Positions 1 through 6,922 of a DNA stretch of 15,034 nucleotides are shown here, piece after piece; within the stretch, counting starts at the first letter, position 1, and every line of letters begins with the position of its first letter. The notes beneath the pieces are model-generated. The model was given only the letters and a program-made list of their open reading frames with translations. It did not search any database and was not told the origin of the DNA. Location of the stretch: positions 1 through 15,034 of the forward strand of contig DGSY01000174.1 in assembly GCA_002394125.1 (NCBI GenBank). The letters run 5' to 3'. The translations under genes were made by a program, and so were the position numbers. Origin of the DNA: Ruminococcus sp. UBA4350. GTDB lineage: Bacteria > Bacillota > Clostridia > Oscillospirales > Ruminococcaceae.

Positions 1-2439
1 ATGTTCGTGAGCTGGCGCTGGAACGCCGATGATGCGGACGATGCGGAATTCCGGCTCTACCGCGACGGTCAGCTCATCTATACAAGTAAATCCGGCAATG
101 CAACCGGCTATCAGGACAACGGCGGCAGTCCGAATTCCAAATACCGCGTCGATACCGTCGTGAACGGAACGGTCACAGGCTCACAGGAATGCAAATTCAA
201 ATCCGGCGCGAATTATTTTGATATCCCGCTGAATTACCCCGGCGGACGCTATACGCCGAATGACTGCTGTCTCGGCGATGTGGACGGCGACGGTCAGTAT
301 GAGATCTTTCTCAAATGGGACGGCGCTTCGGCGGATAATTCCCAGTCCGGTCAGACGGACAATGTCCTGATTGATTGCCTGACGCTCGAAGGCAAAACGC
401 TCTGGCGCATTGACCTCGGCAGAAATATCCGCGCAGGTCAGCATTATACGCAGATGTGCGTTGCAGACTTCGATCTGGACGGCAAAGCCGAGCTGATTAC
501 CAAAACCGCCGACGGCACCAAAGACGGCAAAGGCAAAGTCATCGGCGACGGCTCCAAGGATTACCGCAACGCCGGCGGCTATATCCTCTCCGGCGCAGAA
601 TATATGACGCTCTTTGACGGGCAGACCGGTGCGGCGCTCGATACGATCAGCTTCCCCGTGCCGCGCGGCAATGTCGGTTCATGGGGCGACAATTACGGCA
701 ATCGCGTAGACCGCTTCAACAGCGGCATCGCCTATCTTGACGGCGTGCATCCCTCGGCAATCTATAACCGCGGCTACTATACCAGAATGACGATCTCCGC
801 GCTCGATGTCGAAAACAAAAAGCTCAAGGTGCGCTGGATCTTTGATACCAATAAGGACTATAAGAATTATGCCGGAAACGGCAACCATAATCTCATGGTC
901 GGCGATGTGGACAATGACGGCAGACAGGAGATCTGCATGGGCGACTGCATCATCGACGACAACGGCAAGGGACTCTGGTGCTCCGGAAAGGGTCACGGCG
1001 ATGCACAGCATCTCGGCGACCTCGTGCCGGATCGCCCCGGTCTGGAGCTGTGGCAGTGCCATGAGCACGGCCCCACATACGGCGTCACACTCTTTGATGC
1101 GAAAAACGGTCAGGTGATCTTCCACAAGGACGGCGACAAGGACACCGGAAGATGCTGCGCGGACAATGTCTGGGCCGGCAACAAGGGCGGCGAATTCTGG
1201 GGCGCAAGACCCGCGAATACCGTCATGAACAGCAAGGGTGAAAAAATCTCCGGCAAGAGCCTTTCCATGAACTTCCTGATCTACTGGGACGGCGATCTGG
1301 AGCGCGAAATGCTCTCCGGCACAGGCATCACGAAAATGAAGGATGCCAACACAATCCAGCAGATCTTCACCGCAAACAGCTGCGAATCCAACAACAGCAC
1401 AAAGGCTGTCCCCTGCCTGACTGCCGACCTTTTCGGCGACTGGCGCGAGGAGCTGATCATGCGCACATCGGATAACAGAAAGCTGCGCATCTGGTGTACG
1501 ACTGCCCCGACCTCCGTCAGACTGACCAATCTGATGCACGATATGCAGTACCGCGCACAGAGCTGCTGTGAGCAGTCCTCCTACAATCAGCCGCCGCACA
1601 CCAGCTATTATCTCGGCAGCGATGCACCGCTCCCTGCCCGCCCGAATATCAGGCTGAACAATTCTGCGGCAGCCTATACGCCGCCTGCGCCTGTCATCCT
1701 CAACGGCAAATATGTCAGAAATCTGCAAATCAAGGATACTGCGAATGAATCCGGCTGGAAGCTCGCGCAGCAGGGCGCTGCGGCAGGCAGCACGGTCTTC
1801 GGCGACAGAGCATATACCTACACCGCCGTACCGGAGGGACTGAAGGGCGCGGAGGTCATCGAATCCGCGTGCAATTCCAAAAATACCGACGCAGAGCTTG
1901 CGGCCTTCACCGCGGCAGGCAAGATCGACACCTTCGTCCTGCTGGATACCCGTGTCGAGCAGAACGGCAGCGTTCCGCAGTGGCTCTCCGGCTGGGAGAA
2001 AACCGCAATGACCGCGGCAACCGATAACGACGTCACATTCTCCGTCTATCAAAAGACCTTCGGCGACGGCGAGACCGTCACACTCGGCACAAACGGCATG
2101 AGCGGCACGGTCGTCAATTACACCGTATTCGTAAAGGAGGCTGCGGCGGTCACAACAACTGTCACAACTGTCACCACAACCAAAACGACCGTCACGACCA
2201 CGACCACAACCGAAACCACAGAAGCGCCTGCAGCGATCCTGCGCGGCGATGTCAACTGCGACGGTCTGCGGGATGTCAGAGATGCGGTTCTGCTCTCCAT
2301 GCTGATCGTGGAATCCCCGGATGCAGTTGTCTCTCAGCAGGGAATGCTGAATGCTGACTGCAACCGCGACGGCAGACGCACAATGGATGACACAACGCTG
2401 CTCCTGCAATTCATCGCAAAGCTGGTCAGCGAGCTTTGA
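1..2439 (+). CDS. Rhamnogalacturonan lyase, family PL11, with C-terminal dockerin (5' partial)
   Basis: Secreted endo-lyase expected to cleave the rhamnogalacturonan I backbone of pectin by beta-elimination, carried on a cellulosome. The first residues (FVSWRW) match the inside of the N-terminal beta-sheet domain of PL11 enzymes such as B. subtilis YesW, so the ATG at base 1 is an internal Met; the signal peptide and about 20 mature residues lie outside the window. Residues 1 to about 70 are the beta-sheet domain and about 71-560 the propeller, with Ca-binding DxDxDG loops at 93-98, 156-161 and 302-307, and family motifs GNRVDRF (233-239) and YNQPPHTS (528-535). Residues about 565-712 form an extra module of the kind seen beside clostridial pectinases. 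A Thr-rich linker (713-745) leads to a type I dockerin (747-812) with two canonical loops, DVNCDGLRDVRD (750-761) and DCNRDGRRTMDD (786-797). A strong terminator follows. PL11 and dockerin calls are secure; the extra module's role is not known to me. Confidence 0.95.
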   Translation: MFVSWRWNADDADDAEFRLYRDGQLIYTSKSGNATGYQDNGGSPNSKYRVDTVVNGTVTGSQECKFKSGANYFDIPLNYPGGRYTPNDCCLGDVDGDGQYEIFLKWDGASADNSQSGQTDNVLIDCLTLEGKTLWRIDLGRNIRAGQHYTQMCVADFDLDGKAELITKTADGTKDGKGKVIGDGSKDYRNAGGYILSGAEYMTLFDGQTGAALDTISFPVPRGNVGSWGDNYGNRVDRFNSGIAYLDGVHPSAIYNRGYYTRMTISALDVENKKLKVRWIFDTNKDYKNYAGNGNHNLMVGDVDNDGRQEICMGDCIIDDNGKGLWCSGKGHGDAQHLGDLVPDRPGLELWQCHEHGPTYGVTLFDAKNGQVIFHKDGDKDTGRCCADNVWAGNKGGEFWGARPANTVMNSKGEKISGKSLSMNFLIYWDGDLEREMLSGTGITKMKDANTIQQIFTANSCESNNSTKAVPCLTADLFGDWREELIMRTSDNRKLRIWCTTAPTSVRLTNLMHDMQYRAQSCCEQSSYNQPPHTSYYLGSDAPLPARPNIRLNNSAAAYTPPAPVILNGKYVRNLQIKDTANESGWKLAQQGAAAGSTVFGDRAYTYTAVPEGLKGAEVIESACNSKNTDAELAAFTAAGKIDTFVLLDTRVEQNGSVPQWLSGWEKTAMTAATDNDVTFSVYQKTFGDGETVTLGTNGMSGTVVNYTVFVKEAAAVTTTVTTVTTTKTTVTTTTTTETTEAPAAILRGDVNCDGLRDVRDAVLLSMLIVESPDAVVSQQGMLNADCNRDGRRTMDDTTLLLQFIAKLVSEL

Positions 2440-2477
2440 CAACTGATTTTCAATGATGCTGTCTGTGATACGGGTTT

Positions 2478-2511
2478 GCGCTGTCCTGATTCGTCAGGGC
2501 AGCGCTTTTTT
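2478..2511 (+). terminator. Rho-independent terminator of the lyase gene
   Basis: A 12-bp stem (GCGCTGTCCTGA against TCAGGGCAGCGC, one G-T pair) with a TTCG tetraloop is followed by six T. It starts 38 bases after the stop codon of the PL11 gene. Confidence 0.9.
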
Positions 2512-2523
2512 GTATACAGAAAT

Positions 2524-2551
2524 GCCCGCCTGCTTTTGTTCGCAGACGGGC
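2524..2551 (-). terminator. Probable terminator hairpin of the AraC-family gene
   Basis: A 10-bp inverted repeat (GCCCGTCTGC / GCAGGCGGGC on the minus strand, one wobble pair) with an 8-base loop lies five bases beyond the regulator's stop. The T-tract on either side is weak (ATTTCTG on the minus strand), so termination may be partial. It sits back to back with the lyase terminator in the convergent gap. Confidence 0.55.
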
Positions 2552-2556
2552 GTTTC

Positions 2557-3363
2557 TCATATTCCGTTTTCTGCGCGCAGCGCATCCAGATATGCCTGCG
2601 GTGATTTGCCGATAAACCGCGCAAATTCCGCGGAAAATTCCGCCTCGCCTGCATAGCCGCAGAGCTGTGCGATCTCCTCGACGGTCTGATTCTCTGCCAG
2701 ATACACTTTCATCTGTCCGGCGATAAAAACCATACGGGCATGGATCAGATCATCCGGAAAGCGGCTGCCGTTCTCCGCTTCATACTGCCGCAGAAAATCC
2801 GCTTCACTGAGATTCAGCTCATCGGCAAACTGCGCCGCCGTAAACCGTTCAAACGGCTTGCGGAAGATGAATGCGCGGATCTGCTGCAAGCGCTCCTTCA
2901 CCGGGGCGGCATCCGGCACGGCCTTCACGCGGACAAGCTGCTCATGCAGCCGGTAAAACAGCAGCCGGAAATACAGATCCGTTGTTTCAAGCCGGTGCAG
3001 ATGCACGGAATAAAACTCAAAGCAGATCTCGCGCAGCAGCTTTGAGATCTCGGTTCCCTTCGGCAGCGTGACCGGCGTATTGAGCGGAATGTGCATTGCG
3101 CGCAGCAGCGCTTCCTCTTCGGCATCCGGCGCAAAATGCATCCAGTCGTCATAATATTCCGCACCGTCCGCGCCGTATTTCTGATAGGCGTCCGGCGTAT
3201 AGAGAATCCATGTATAGGCGGGGAACTGCCGCATCTCACCGTCTGCGAAGATCCGGCACGGCGATTTGATCAGCAGGAACACCCAGTCTCCCGCACCGTG
3301 TTCGCGTTCATTTATAAAATCGGCACCGTGTACCGAGTGCCATCCGATTTCGTCCATCCGCAT
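2557..3363 (-). CDS. AraC-family transcriptional regulator
   Basis: DNA-binding regulator of 268 residues, the usual AraC length. The N-terminal part (about 1-140) looks like the cupin-type effector domain (YYDDWMHFAP about 70-79 is typical of sugar-responsive members). The C-terminal part (about 170-264) holds two helix-turn-helix motifs: FTAAQFADELNLSEADFL about 174-191, and a second from about 227 with the signature GY...EFSAEFARFIGKSPQAYL. An in-frame TTG at 3372 directly abuts the ribosome binding site (AAAAGGAG at 3373-3380) and cannot be used, so I take the ATG at 3363, nine bases downstream of it. It has its own promoter and is convergent with the pectin lyase. The effector is unknown. 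A role in pectin use or in control of the 7183 operon, which shares its upstream element, is inference only. Confidence 0.9.
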   Translation of the reverse strand: MRMDEIGWHSVHGADFINEREHGAGDWVFLLIKSPCRIFADGEMRQFPAYTWILYTPDAYQKYGADGAEYYDDWMHFAPDAEEEALLRAMHIPLNTPVTLPKGTEISKLLREICFEFYSVHLHRLETTDLYFRLLFYRLHEQLVRVKAVPDAAPVKERLQQIRAFIFRKPFERFTAAQFADELNLSEADFLRQYEAENGSRFPDDLIHARMVFIAGQMKVYLAENQTVEEIAQLCGYAGEAEFSAEFARFIGKSPQAYLDALRAENGI

Positions 3364-3384
3364 ATGTATCAACTCCTTTTCTCT

Positions 3385-3413
3385 ATCATATCATATTTCT
3401 GCACAAAAAGCAA
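3385..3413 (-). promoter_or_regulatory. Sigma-A promoter of the AraC-family gene
   Basis: On the minus strand, -35 TTGCTT (3413-3408), a 17-base spacer and -10 TATGAT (3390-3385), just upstream of the AAAAGGAG site. The -35 box directly follows the conserved CCGAC of the dispersed upstream element. Confidence 0.75.
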
Positions 3414-3508
3414 GTCGGGCTGTCGGCACCGCTTCTCGGAGCATACCGGTTTTGCCGCTGTTACGCTGCTGATTGATTCTGCTTCTATTCGCTTCCGGAG
3501 AACTTTAG
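3414..3508 (-). repeat. Dispersed promoter-upstream element, copy 1
   Basis: Read on the minus strand, this stretch shares with 6923-7083 (plus strand), in the same order: a 33-bp block (3508-3476 against 6923-6955, 30 of 33 identical), then CAATCAG, GTAACAGCG, ATGCTCCG, half sites of the GTCGGC/GCCGAC type, and CCGACTTG, which runs into the -35 box. Copy 1 is shorter, lacking about 27 bases after the 33-bp block and about 40 bases of tandem operator-like repeats. No coding potential is apparent. Confidence 0.8.
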
Positions 3509-3591
3509 AACCCGGCACCGGCACTGCCCGCCGGCGCCGGTGCAATCTGCATCCGGCCGCAGCGAATCCGCAGTTTCCTGACAAAGCGTGC

Positions 3592-3631
3592 AAAAAAAGT
3601 CGGGACAACCGTCAGCTATATCTGCATCCCG
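3592..3631 (-). terminator. Possible second terminator, minus strand
   Basis: On the minus strand CGGGA (3631-3627) pairs with TCCCG (3605-3601), with an inner CAG/CTG pairing, and seven T follow two bases later. The 5-bp outer stem is weak; it may back up the stronger terminator at 3661-3701. Confidence 0.4.
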
Positions 3632-3660
3632 CTGAAAAAGCTCTGATAACATCAAGAACC

Positions 3661-3701
3661 AAAAAAACTTCCCGGCTGCTGCTGCGGTCGGGAAGCTTTT
3701 T
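3661..3701 (-). terminator. Rho-independent terminator of the small membrane protein gene
   Basis: On the minus strand CTTCCCG...CGGGAAG forms a 7-bp stem followed by seven T, about 30 bases after the stop of the 3730-4119 gene. A-rich flank on the other side could make it work in both directions. Confidence 0.8.
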
Positions 3702-3729
3702 GATATACTGATGTATTGTTATCCGGAGA

Positions 3730-4119
3730 TCAATAGCTCTGTGTATGTGCGAGATAGCAGAAGCCGCCGTAGATCGCGAGCGAAACAAAGCTCATGAAGT
3801 TGACAGTGCCGCCGCGGATGCTGCTGATCAGCGAAAGAACTGCCAGAACTGCCAACACGATAGAGAGCTTGCGGCATCTGTACGGATCGCTCTGGAGACC
3901 TGCACGGCCTGCCAGCACGCCGATAATGCCCTGAAGGATCGCCGGGATCAGTGCAAATGCTGTGAAGAATGTGAAGCCGCCGCGTGTAACCGAATCCGCG
4001 CCGGATGTCGCTGCGCCGACGCCGACAACTGTCAGAATCGCAATCAGCAGAACAAGACCGCCGAGCACCATAACAACATAGCAGAGTGCGCGGAAAACCT
4101 TACTGAGATCCATATTCAT
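3730..4119 (-). CDS. Small integral membrane protein, unknown function
   Basis: I do not recognise a family. The 129-residue protein is almost wholly hydrophobic, with four predicted membrane helices at about 10-34, 48-72, 84-100 and 108-124, a short basic stretch (YRCRKL, 80-85) between the second and third, and no cleavable signal peptide. The frame stays open upstream to 4233, but the ATG at 4119 has a CGGAGG site eight bases ahead and a well-formed promoter at 4150-4178, so it is the start. The gene lies 98 bases downstream of mnmA on the same strand and has its own promoter and terminator, so it is probably transcribed alone, possibly with read-through from mnmA. Short four-helix proteins of this sort are common in clostridia and usually annotated as hypothetical. 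Confidence 0.8.
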   Translation of the reverse strand: MNMDLSKVFRALCYVVMVLGGLVLLIAILTVVGVGAATSGADSVTRGGFTFFTAFALIPAILQGIIGVLAGRAGLQSDPYRCRKLSIVLAVLAVLSLISSIRGGTVNFMSFVSLAIYGGFCYLAHTQSY

Positions 4120-4149
4120 GATGTATACCTCCGATGAGAATTTTATTAT

Positions 4150-4178
4150 ATTATACAAAAAGCGTACAGAAAAGTCAA
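4150..4178 (-). promoter_or_regulatory. Sigma-A promoter of the small membrane protein gene
   Basis: On the minus strand, -35 TTGACT (4178-4173), a 17-base spacer and -10 TATAAT (4155-4150), close to consensus. An imperfect hairpin (4180-4201, TGCCG/CGGCA core) lies between it and the mnmA stop, but its T-tract is poor, so mnmA transcripts may read through. Confidence 0.85.
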
Positions 4179-4217
4179 TATGCCGAATTAAATTCCGGCA
4201 TTCTGCACAGTTTTCCG

Positions 4218-5291
4218 TCAGGGAACCGAGCAAATTTCGCCGCCGCCGAGGACAGTCTCCCCGTCATAGCAGACCGCAGCCTGTCCTGCCGTGATCGCCC
4301 GCTGCGGCTCGTCGAATTTCAGCACGGCGGTATTCCGGTCAGTAAAGGTCAGCACGGCGGGCTGCGCCGGATGCCGGTAGCGGATCTTTGCCTGACAGCG
4401 CACCGGCTCTGCGGGCGGCTCTCCGGCGATCCAGTTGAACTGCTCCACCGTGCAGGTATCCGAAAAGAGATCGCTGTTCTCCCCGATCACGACACGGTTC
4501 TGCGGCACATCGAGCGCACAGACATAGGCCGGCTTTCCGACCGCGATGCCGAGCCCGCGCCGCTGCCCGACCGTATAATGAATGATGCCCTGATGCCGCC
4601 CGATGACATTCCCCTGCAAATCCACGAAATCGCCGGGGACGGGCGTTTCACCGGTATGCGCCTGAATCACGCGGGCATAGTCGCCGTCCGGCACAAAGCA
4701 GATATCCTGCGAATCATGCTTATGCGCATTGACGAAGCCGAGCTGCTCCGCGAGCCTGCGCGTTTCCTGCTTGGTCATGCCGCCGAGCGGAAAGCGGATA
4801 TGCGCGAGCTGCGCCTGCGTCAGCATATACAGCACATAGCTCTGATCCTTTGCCGGATCCGCCCCGCGCCGCAGCTCATAGCCGGAATCGGTCTCCACGA
4901 CCTGCGCATAATGGCCGGTGACAAGCTGATCGCAGCCGAGCGCCGCAGCGCGTTCGAGCAGCTTCTCGAATTTCAGATAACGGTTGCATTCGATGCAGGG
5001 ATTCGGCGTTTTGCCGCACTGATAGCAGCGGATGAATTTGCCGATGACGGTCTCGCGGAATTCCTCCGTGAAATTGAACACATAATGCGGCATTCCGAGC
5101 CGGTGTGCGACCGCCCGCGCATCCTCGGTATCGTCCAGCGAGCAGCAGGATTTCTCGGAGGACACATTTGCATCCGCATTCTCAAACAGCCGCATCGTGC
5201 AGCCGATGCAGTCATAGCCTGCCTGCTGCATCAGATACGCCGAGACTGCGGAATCCACGCCGCCGCTCATGGCAATGAGCGCCTTTGCCAA
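4218..5291 (-). CDS. mnmA: tRNA-specific 2-thiouridylase MnmA
   Basis: Cytoplasmic enzyme that adenylates U34 of tRNA-Lys, -Glu and -Gln and puts sulfur on C2, taking persulfide from a cysteine desulfurase relay. At 357 residues it has the full family length. The PP-loop is SGGVDS (9-14); the catalytic pair is Cys102 (in NPCIECN, 97-103) and Cys198 (in SQDICFV, 194-200); the tRNA-binding and C-terminal beta-barrel parts follow (HYTVGQRRGLGI 238-249). The start is a TTG at 5291 with AAAGGAG nine bases ahead; no ATG fits as well. Extra cysteines precede the nucleophile (CC at 49-50; CYQC at 89-92), giving CX2C-X6-CX2C with Cys99 and Cys102. The gene lies 22 bases after the upstream mgtC-like gene, so it is probably the third gene of that operon. 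Confidence 0.97.
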   Translation of the reverse strand: MAKALIAMSGGVDSAVSAYLMQQAGYDCIGCTMRLFENADANVSSEKSCCSLDDTEDARAVAHRLGMPHYVFNFTEEFRETVIGKFIRCYQCGKTPNPCIECNRYLKFEKLLERAAALGCDQLVTGHYAQVVETDSGYELRRGADPAKDQSYVLYMLTQAQLAHIRFPLGGMTKQETRRLAEQLGFVNAHKHDSQDICFVPDGDYARVIQAHTGETPVPGDFVDLQGNVIGRHQGIIHYTVGQRRGLGIAVGKPAYVCALDVPQNRVVIGENSDLFSDTCTVEQFNWIAGEPPAEPVRCQAKIRYRHPAQPAVLTFTDRNTAVLKFDEPQRAITAGQAAVCYDGETVLGGGEICSVP

Positions 5292-5313
5292 GCAGATCAG
5301 CTCCTTTCTGTAA

Positions 5314-6009
5314 TCAAAGCTCTGCGGTGCTGACAGCGATCACGCCGTCGCATTTTTCTGCATAATCGACCAGCATTTCCGCTGTCGAAAATTTGCGCGA
5401 GCGAAGCGATATGACTGCGGAAAAGACCGGCTCATCCGCATCGCGGCTGCCCTTGACCTGTAAATTGTGGATCGAGAACTGCTGATCCTTGCAGCAGCGG
5501 AGAATATTGTCAAGCGCGGCCTTTTTCGTATATGTCAGATGCAGATCGAATTCCGGCAGATGCTTGATCTTGCTGCCGACATCGAAAAATACGATCTCGA
5601 CGACAATGACCAGCACCGTCGCGATCAAAGCGCCCTCATAAAAGCCTGCACCGATCGCCAGCCCGATGATACCGGTCGCCCAGAGACCGGCCGCGGTTGT
5701 GAGCCCCTTGATCTTCTTTTTGCCGGTGAGGATGATCGTTCCGCCGCCGATGAAGCCGAGTCCGGAAACGACCTGTGCGCCGAGACGGGAAAGATCGGTC
5801 GGGAGCTGCCGGTTGACGGCGAGATAAATGCCGGTCGTCGAAGCGATCGCCGCACCGATGCAGACGAGCATATGCGTGCGGAAGCCGGCAGGCCGGTTCT
5901 TATAGGAGCGCTCCATGCCGATCGCTGCGCCGCATGAGAATGCAAAGAACATTCGCATAATAACCGAAAACAGCGACACATCGCGTATCGCATCAAAGAA
6001 GGAAAGCAT
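5314..6009 (-). CDS. MgtC/SapB family membrane protein (canonical copy)
   Basis: Inner-membrane protein of the MgtC/SapB family, linked in other bacteria to magnesium homeostasis and to modulation of the F-type ATPase; its molecular role is not settled. The 231 residues show the full signature: IGMERSYKNRPAGFRTHMLV (30-49), AQVVSGLGFIGGGTI (78-92) and a GLTTAAGLW...GAGFY block (102-124) within four or five membrane helices, then a soluble C-terminal ACT-like domain (about 150-231). An ATG at 6030 is in frame but lacks a site; the ATG at 6009 has AAAGGA seven bases ahead and is preferred. It follows the second mgtC-like gene by 51 bases and precedes mnmA by 22, so the three are likely one transcript. 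A hairpin at 6026-6050 sits just ahead of the ribosome binding site. Confidence 0.9.
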   Translation of the reverse strand: MLSFFDAIRDVSLFSVIMRMFFAFSCGAAIGMERSYKNRPAGFRTHMLVCIGAAIASTTGIYLAVNRQLPTDLSRLGAQVVSGLGFIGGGTIILTGKKKIKGLTTAAGLWATGIIGLAIGAGFYEGALIATVLVIVVEIVFFDVGSKIKHLPEFDLHLTYTKKAALDNILRCCKDQQFSIHNLQVKGSRDADEPVFSAVISLRSRKFSTAEMLVDYAEKCDGVIAVSTAEL

Positions 6010-6025
6010 TTCTATGTCCTTTCTG

Positions 6026-6050
6026 CGCATCCGGCAAACTGGCGGATGCG
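6026..6050 (-). other. Intercistronic hairpin between the two mgtC-like genes
   Basis: Perfect 8-bp inverted repeat, CGCATCCG / CGGATGCG, with a 9-base loop, ending a few bases before the AAAGGA site of the downstream gene. There is no T-tract in the direction of transcription, so it is not a terminator. It could protect the mRNA or tune translation (inference). Confidence 0.5.
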
Positions 6051-6060
6051 TTTCGTTTTG

Positions 6061-6795
6061 TCAGGAGATCAGCTCGCGCACACCCTGTACGCAGTCCAGT
6101 TCGGCAAGTGTGGAGAGCATGGCCGAATGCGAGCTATGGTTTTTCGCCATCTTCATTATTATGATCGCGGAAGGCAGGCGTTTCGCTGTGCGCTCCGAGT
6201 TTTCCACATCAATGTCATAGATTTTTGCGCCGAGCTTCTGAACGGTATCGGTCACTGCGGCGAGATCGCCGATCGAGTCAAGCTCAACATAAACCGTGAT
6301 ATTGTGGATGCGGCGCTTGAAATCGACCTCGACCGGCTGGAGCCATTCCATGCAGATAATGAGGATGACCGCTCCGATCAGCACGATCTCATAGAAGCCC
6401 GCGCCTGCGGCGATCCCGATCGCACCGGCAGCGATCAGTCCGATCGCGCTTGTCAGGCCGGAGACCTGCTGATGCGCGACGGCAAGGATCGTTCCGGCGG
6501 CGAGAAAGCCGATGCCGCTGATGACCTGTGCAGCATAGCGTGAGCTGTCAAATTTCACATCGGCGACCGCATAGAGCCAGTGCCACTGTGTTTGCAGCAT
6601 CTGGTTTTCGTAGATTGAGATCAGCATGGTCAGCGCAGCGCCGAGGCTGACCAGCATATAGGTGCGCAGGCCGGCATTGCGCTGCTTTTTGGCTCTGCCG
6701 TAGCCGACCAGTCCGCCGGCAGCGGCAGCGAGCAGCAGCCGCAGCAGCACTGACAGCAGATTGAAGCTACGCAGATATTCAACTGCATCCGCCAT
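6061..6795 (-). CDS. MgtC/SapB family membrane protein (divergent copy)
   Basis: Second MgtC/SapB-type protein, 244 residues, first gene of the operon with the canonical copy and mnmA. Membrane helices and family blocks are present: VGYGRAKKQRNAGLRTYMLV (30-49), AAQVISGIGFLAAGTI (88-103) and GLTSAIGL...GAGFY (113-135), then a soluble ACT-like tail (about 150-244). It departs from the usual pattern: the Glu-Arg of the first block is Gly-Arg, GFxGxGT is GFLAAGT, and a Trp-rich loop of about 25 residues (about 63-88) is inserted before the second block. The frame is open to 6840, but the ATG at 6795 has GGGAGG six bases ahead. The promoter is at 6864-6892. The two copies probably differ in function or form a heteromeric pair (inference). 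Confidence 0.88.
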   Translation of the reverse strand: MADAVEYLRSFNLLSVLLRLLLAAAAGGLVGYGRAKKQRNAGLRTYMLVSLGAALTMLISIYENQMLQTQWHWLYAVADVKFDSSRYAAQVISGIGFLAAGTILAVAHQQVSGLTSAIGLIAAGAIGIAAGAGFYEIVLIGAVILIICMEWLQPVEVDFKRRIHNITVYVELDSIGDLAAVTDTVQKLGAKIYDIDVENSERTAKRLPSAIIIMKMAKNHSSHSAMLSTLAELDCVQGVRELIS

Positions 6796-6825
6796 ATTAT
6801 CCCTCCCGCAGTTTGGTTGTCCCGC

Positions 6826-6846
6826 CGCCGGATGCAGCATCCGGCG
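6826..6846 (-). other. Leader hairpin of the mgtC-mnmA operon
   Basis: Perfect 9-bp inverted repeat CGCCGGATG / CATCCGGCG with a 3-base loop in the predicted leader of about 62 bases. No T-tract follows. The leader is too short for a known magnesium riboswitch (M-box). Confidence 0.55.
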
Positions 6847-6863
6847 CGGGCATATCTATTATT

Positions 6864-6892
6864 ATTGTAACATATTTTGCCGGTTTATGCAA
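6864..6892 (-). promoter_or_regulatory. Sigma-A promoter of the mgtC-mgtC-mnmA operon
   Basis: On the minus strand, -35 TTGCAT (6892-6887), a 17-base spacer and -10 TACAAT (6869-6864), with an extended -10 TG one base upstream. Confidence 0.8.
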
Positions 6893-6922
6893 GACCCTGC
6901 GGGGAGCCCCCGCCGGCAAATC

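Larger units (their letters stand above)
3509..3729. other. Gene-free region with GC-rich hairpin and terminators
   Basis: With the preceding promoter and repeat this completes a gap of about 370 bases without a gene. It holds an 8-bp inverted repeat GCACCGGC (3515-3522) / GCCGGTGC (3536-3543) and two terminator-like structures listed separately. I see no small ORF with a ribosome binding site. Confidence 0.6.

Noticed and set aside
1..3. ATG at base 1 as the start of the lyase
   Set aside because: The next residues align with the middle of the first PL11 domain, and no signal peptide is present, so the gene begins upstream of the window.
679..2442. 587-codon open frame on the minus strand opposite the PL11 gene
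   Set aside because: It lies wholly opposite a protein with clear family motifs, shows no recognisable domain, and reflects GC-biased third positions.
4134..5333. 399-codon plus-strand open frame opposite mnmA
   Set aside because: It overlaps a certain mnmA and reads as its shadow; it also starts inside the promoter region of the small membrane protein gene.
6796..6860. Magnesium riboswitch (M-box) ahead of the mgtC-like genes
   Set aside because: The predicted leader is only about 62 bases with one simple hairpin, far shorter than an M-box, and has no anti-terminator arrangement.
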